Both the position numbers and the translations under genes were made by a program. Source: Saprospiraceae bacterium (lineage in GTDB: Bacteria > Bacteroidota > Bacteroidia > Chitinophagales > Saprospiraceae). From it: a stretch of 10,055 bases of DNA. Below, piece after piece: positions 7,315-10,055 of the stretch (position 1 is the first letter of the stretch; every line of letters starts with the position of its first letter). Below the pieces are notes generated by a model, which ran no database searches, was not told where the DNA came from, and saw only the letters and a list, made by a program, of their open reading frames with translations. Where the stretch lies: NCBI GenBank assembly GCA_022842255.1, contig JALHPW010000128.1, positions 1 through 10,055 on the forward strand. The letters are read 5' to 3'.

Positions 7315-8406
7315 ATGCGCAACTCTTTGTCGATTATTGCCCTCGCCCTTGGATATTGGGTAATTCTGGTCGGCCCAGCACAGGCCTATTCTATAAATAC
7401 CGTATCCGCTTTCGAGCGTTCTCGGCCAGATGAGAACAACTGCAATTTGCCTGCCCCTGAAACAGTGAGCACTGTCTCTTGTGGTCCTGATTGGATAAAA
7501 TTGAAGTGGACCACCGTTTCGGGTGCGGCCGGATATGTGGTTAAGGCATACAGACTTCCAGCCTTGGTTTTGGATGCCAATTTTCAAGTGCCTGGTAACA
7601 ACACCACCATTAACGGATTGTATCCAGGAGGGAATTATTTGTTCACCATTACGGCAAAATGTGCCAATGGGGGAATCAGTAATCAATCAGGCACTGAATA
7701 TAAAAACCTAATCGTATTAGATATTGTAATCAATTCCAGTGGGCATCCGCCAATTTGCCCGCTCGTAAAAATTGGCGAGGAATGCGTGACAGTTCCTTGG
7801 GACTTGGACGGAGAAGGTGCCTCCTATTGGGCGAAAGTGTCTAATGGGGCGGTCTGCAAAATGTTTGAGATTCAGACTGCAGGGCAAATGGGCAGTTATC
7901 TGAGTTTCACGATGGCCAACGGGGGCAACTGCAATAGTGCTGGATTTGGTATGACGGACAGCGAAGTATCGGCAATAGTCAATTTTATGGGGAGCCCGGT
8001 TTGTACGCTGGGTTTTACACAAATTGGGGAGGAAATTCCCGAATTGGAGATTTGTGATTTGTTCTCCCCTGTGTTTAGCGTAGAGTTTTTTAAGGAAAAA
8101 TGCCCAGAAGGGAATATCACGCCTCCAGATTTGGTGCTGCGTGAGGCAAATGAGTTTATTACTATGCTATTGGGCAATCTCATCACCAACTTCGTTCGTT
8201 GCAAAGTGTTTTCCCCGAATGGAGCTCCATTTAGTTTGCGCTTAGTTTCGCTGGATGGCCAAAAATGTTACGAGCAGGCGTTCAACGGCATGAGAGGGGA
8301 GCAAGAAATTGAAATCAATACCACTGAGTTACCCTTGGGCCTATATTTTTTACAGGTGGCCACCACACGGGAAACCCAGATATTCAAGGTGGTTAAAGGT
8401 CAATAG
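7315..8406 (+). CDS. Secreted FN3-domain protein with T9SS C-terminal sorting domain
   Basis: The frame is open from 7240, but the ATG at 7315 places a good signal peptide at the N-terminus (MRNSLSIIALALGYWVILVGPAQA, probable cleavage after A24), giving 363 residues. A fibronectin type III domain spans about 47-130 (VSCGPDWIKLKWTTVSGAAGYVVKAYR, then INGLYPGGNYLFTITAKCANG). A middle region of about 140-285 contains many cysteines (C148, C157, C181, C206, C230, C247, C263) and matches nothing I recognise. The last 75 residues are a type A T9SS sorting domain (CKVFSPNGAPFSLRLVSLDGQ, INTTELPLGLYFLQVAT, FKVVKG). The protein should pass the inner membrane by Sec and the outer membrane by T9SS, and be released or attached to surface polysaccharide. 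It has no catalytic motif, so adhesion or binding is the likely role. Its stop lies 9 bp from the stop of the convergent GtrA gene. Confidence 0.87.
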   Translation: MRNSLSIIALALGYWVILVGPAQAYSINTVSAFERSRPDENNCNLPAPETVSTVSCGPDWIKLKWTTVSGAAGYVVKAYRLPALVLDANFQVPGNNTTINGLYPGGNYLFTITAKCANGGISNQSGTEYKNLIVLDIVINSSGHPPICPLVKIGEECVTVPWDLDGEGASYWAKVSNGAVCKMFEIQTAGQMGSYLSFTMANGGNCNSAGFGMTDSEVSAIVNFMGSPVCTLGFTQIGEEIPELEICDLFSPVFSVEFFKEKCPEGNITPPDLVLREANEFITMLLGNLITNFVRCKVFSPNGAPFSLRLVSLDGQKCYEQAFNGMRGEQEIEINTTELPLGLYFLQVATTRETQIFKVVKGQ

Positions 8407-8415
8407 TGGTAAACA

Positions 8416-8799
8416 CTACGCTTTAAACGTGAACAAATAATTCGCCCCAAAATTCCAAAGCATTACCACGCCGGTGGCCACGAGTTTGGCGGTGTAGAAT
8501 TTTACCCCACGGCGTTCGGTAAGCAAATAAATGATAGCGTTGTTCATGCCCAGGCCAACCAGCGCTACCAAGGTGAATTTGGCAAACTGAATCCCCACGT
8601 GGGGGTCGGCGCTGTGAAAAGTCCAGATGCGGTTGAGGAAGTAATTGCTCACCACCGCACAGGCGAACCCCGTACTGTTGGCGATGTATTTGTTCAAACG
8701 CAACTGTTCTTTCAGAAGCCAGGTTACGCCAAAATCTACAACGACCCCCGATACCCCTACTATGCCAAATTTGAGGAATTTGATGAAAAGTTCAGACAT
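8416..8799 (-). CDS. GtrA-family membrane protein
   Basis: This 127-residue protein has four hydrophobic helices at about 10-30, 37-56, 72-93 and 102-123, the normal length and topology of the family. Diagnostic stretches are FGIVGVSGVVVDFG near the start, SNYFLNRIWTF (51-61) and WNFGANYLFTF (115-125). GtrA-like proteins sit in the inner membrane and are thought to help move undecaprenyl-phosphate-linked sugars across it, or to partner glycosyltransferases in surface polysaccharide modification. No glycosyltransferase gene adjoins it here, so its partner must lie elsewhere. It is the last of three minus-strand genes, separated from the DUF6438 gene by 110 bp containing a long hairpin. Confidence 0.92.
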   Translation of the reverse strand: MSELFIKFLKFGIVGVSGVVVDFGVTWLLKEQLRLNKYIANSTGFACAVVSNYFLNRIWTFHSADPHVGIQFAKFTLVALVGLGMNNAIIYLLTERRGVKFYTAKLVATGVVMLWNFGANYLFTFKA

Positions 8800-8827
8800 G
8801 GGATTGAAATGGTTGGCATTTGGGGTG

Positions 8828-8900
8828 TTGGGTCATTTTTCGTCATTGGGTCATTCGTCATTGCCCTAATGACCCAATGACGACGAATGACCCAATGACG
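8828..8900. repeat. Palindromic array of an 18-bp unit forming a long hairpin
   Basis: TTGGGTCATT occurs at 8828-8837 and 8846-8855, an 18-bp period. The inverted 15-mer AATGACCCAATGACG occurs at 8868-8882 and 8886-8900, also an 18-bp period. Folding 8828-8855 onto 8868-8895 gives a 28-bp stem with one T-C mismatch and one T-G wobble, closed by a 12-nt loop. The sequence is made of GTCATTG/GGTCATTC heptamer-octamer units, like short tandemly repeated intergenic elements. It lies just after the DUF6438 stop on the minus strand. No T-tract follows on that strand, so it is not a classic terminator. It could act as a REP-like transcript-end stabiliser or a mobile intergenic repeat. Confidence 0.85.
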
Positions 8901-8909
8901 ATTCTATTT

Positions 8910-9623
8910 CTACTTTTTAGGCTCCACATTCAAAACGCCTTCCATGTCTTTAAGGAGGCTAATGAATTGTTCCTGAGTGAGTTCAGATGGGTTGAAACCA
9001 ATGGCCCAAGTATTGTCTTCAGAGAGATGTTGTACTGGGCGAACCTTCAGGTCCGTGAACTGGTTGCAGAAGTTTCCTGCATTGACATCCATCTTGAACT
9101 TTACGATTACTTGTCCTTTTAAGTCGCCAGGGTCGTTGGGGTCCACGCCTTTTTTTACCTGGAAGCCGTGTGCTTCGGCCAGGTCTTGAAGGAGGGTTTC
9201 CAAGTCTAAAATAGGCTTGGGGATACCAACAGTACCTTTCACGGTATGCGATTTTGAACCTTCGTAAACGGTGTAGGTATGCACGGGAGCATCCGCCACG
9301 TTGCTGGGGATTTCCGTTGGATATTGCCAGAGGTTGGTCCGGTTGACCTCCTTTAGCAGGTTGGAATATTCGGTTGTAGTCAGACGAGCGCTATGAAGTC
9401 CTTTTTTTTCTACGTTTCGGATGCCCAAATACTCCAAGGTGCCGTCTTTGCGGAAAGTAAGTTTGTACATAGGGCAATAGCCGCGGCAACCGCCTGTTTC
9501 CAAACGCACGAGGTTTTCAACTGCGGGAGTAGCAGGCGAGGGTTGTTGTGCATTGGCATTTTCCTGAGGTTTGCAGGCTACAATCAATGCAGCGGCAAGA
9601 AGAAAGAAAAGTGAGTGCTTCAT
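8910..9623 (-). CDS. DUF6438-domain lipoprotein with extra C-terminal domain
   Basis: I start this 237-residue protein at the ATG ending at 9623, which gives MKHSLFFLLAAALIVAC17 with a clean lipobox (I-V-A-C). An in-frame start at 9707 would bury this signal behind 28 residues and overlap the upstream gene's end. After a Gln/Pro/Ala linker, residues about 37-158 match the DUF6438 pattern: LETGGC46RGYC50PMYKLTFRKDG, then a strand GTLEYLGIRNVEKKG and a helix TTTEYSNLLKEVNRTNLW. The C-x3-C pair probably forms a disulfide. Residues about 168-237 (GQVIVKFKMDVNAGNFC..., ELTQEQFISLLKDMEGVLNVEPKK) form a second small alpha/beta domain, resembling the ferredoxin-like prodomains of subtilisin-type proteases. 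No protease is attached. It is likely exported and lipid-anchored. It lies 52 bp downstream of the PLP-enzyme gene. The DUF6438 call is fairly sure; the C-terminal comparison is tentative. Confidence 0.85.
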   Translation of the reverse strand: MKHSLFFLLAAALIVACKPQENANAQQPSPATPAVENLVRLETGGCRGYCPMYKLTFRKDGTLEYLGIRNVEKKGLHSARLTTTEYSNLLKEVNRTNLWQYPTEIPSNVADAPVHTYTVYEGSKSHTVKGTVGIPKPILDLETLLQDLAEAHGFQVKKGVDPNDPGDLKGQVIVKFKMDVNAGNFCNQFTDLKVRPVQHLSEDNTWAIGFNPSELTQEQFISLLKDMEGVLNVEPKK

Positions 9624-9647
9624 AAAACTAGGTTGTTGAATGTTAGT

Positions 9648-9665
9648 GGGGTTTGAGGGGTTTGA
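9648..9665. repeat. Tandem 9-bp repeat, two copies of GGGGTTTGA
   Basis: GGGGTTTGA is directly repeated in the 52 bp between the PLP-enzyme stop and the DUF6438 start. It is exact but has only two copies. It may be a small polymorphic repeat; no regulatory role can be argued from sequence. Confidence 0.6.
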
Positions 9666-9675
9666 AGCCGCCAAA

Positions 9676-10055
9676 CTAACCAATAGCTTGTTCCAAATCG
9701 GCCACAATATCGGCTACATTTTCGATTCCGACCGATACCCGTACCAATCCGTCCGTGATGCCGTTTTGCAGGCGAACCTCCTTGGGTACAGCTAGGTGCG
9801 ATGAGGAAGCGGGGTGCAATATAAGGGTGTCTACGTCGCCCAAGGTTGGGGCAAGCGAACAAAATTGTATTCGGTTCATACAGGCAATGCCTGCTTCTAG
9901 TCCGCCGCGCAGCTCAAAGCTCAACATTCCCCCAAAACCGCCTTGCATTTGGCGTTTGGCAAGTTCGTGGTCGGGATGTGAGGCCAGGCCGGGATAGTTC
10001 ACCCGCGCTACCGCCGGGTGTTTCTCAAGGAAATGGGCTACCGCGAGGGCATTGG
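9676..10055 (-). CDS. C-terminal part of a Cys/Met-metabolism PLP-dependent enzyme (partial)
   Basis: The reading frame enters from the right edge without a start, so only about 126 C-terminal residues are visible. They read NALAVAHFLEKHPAVARVNYPGL, then HELAKRQMQGGFGGMLSFEL, then SLAPTLGDVDTLILHPASSSH, ending LVRVSVGIENVADIVADLEQAIG. These are the conserved C-terminal blocks of the cystathionine gamma-synthase / cystathionine lyase / methionine gamma-lyase / O-acylhomoserine sulfhydrylase family. The arginine in LVRVSVGIE is the residue that usually binds the substrate carboxylate. The PLP lysine and the substrate-determining residues lie outside the window, so the exact reaction in transsulfuration or methionine turnover cannot be decided. 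A GTG at 10000-10002 lies inside the conserved region and is not the start. Confidence 0.93.
   Translation of the reverse strand, partial: NALAVAHFLEKHPAVARVNYPGLASHPDHELAKRQMQGGFGGMLSFELRGGLEAGIACMNRIQFCSLAPTLGDVDTLILHPASSSHLAVPKEVRLQNGITDGLVRVSVGIENVADIVADLEQAIG

Noticed and set aside
8404..8418. TAGTG-N5-CACTA hairpin between the convergent stops of the T9SS cargo and GtrA genes, considered as a terminator
   Set aside because: The stem is only 5 bp, no T-tract follows on either strand, and the arms are largely the two TAG stop codons.
9624..9707. 28-residue N-terminal extension of the DUF6438 lipoprotein
   Set aside because: It would hide the lipoprotein signal and overlap the end of the upstream PLP-enzyme gene. 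Part of it is encoded by the 9-bp repeat.

Overview
The window looks like a piece of chromosome from a free-living member of the Bacteroidota, plausibly a Saprospiraceae-type organism. The main clue is the secreted protein at 7315-8406, which ends in a type IX secretion (T9SS) C-terminal sorting domain, a system confined to this phylum. Supporting clues are several lipoproteins with short relaxed lipoboxes, very few Shine-Dalgarno sequences, and promoter-like TTTG / TAnnTTTG boxes. The genus is inference; no rRNA or tRNA gene is present to anchor it.

Left part (1-3110): a small exported DUF3244/sorting-domain-like protein (minus) diverges from a LysR-type regulator (plus) across about 150 bp that hold a small dyad. 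Two more plus-strand genes follow at short spacing: an AraC-HTH plus O6-alkylguanine-DNA alkyltransferase fusion that lacks the N-terminal Ada sensor domain, and an EstC/methyl-esterase-like alpha/beta hydrolase.

Middle (3169-5561): a GH13 alpha-glucosidase lipoprotein with all catalytic residues and the sequence marks of alpha-1,6 specificity. It ends at a strong intrinsic terminator at 5000-5045. Converging on it from the other strand is a small lipoprotein with ten cysteines in its mature part and no recognised family.

Right part (5774-10055): a 479-residue all-helical protein of unknown function (minus), diverging from an FN3-containing T9SS cargo protein (plus). Then come three minus-strand genes: a GtrA-family membrane protein, a DUF6438 lipoprotein with an extra C-terminal domain, and the C-terminal part of a Cys/Met-metabolism PLP enzyme that runs off the right edge. 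Between the GtrA and DUF6438 genes lies a 28-bp-arm hairpin built from an 18-bp unit repeated in both orientations.

I see no rRNA, tRNA, CRISPR array, insertion sequence, phage gene or obvious defence or biosynthetic cluster. Most genes look like independent housekeeping, regulatory or cell-surface units rather than one system. The least explained items are the palindromic repeat, the Cys-rich lipoprotein, the helical 479-residue protein, the middle domain of the T9SS cargo and the C-terminal domain of the DUF6438 lipoprotein.
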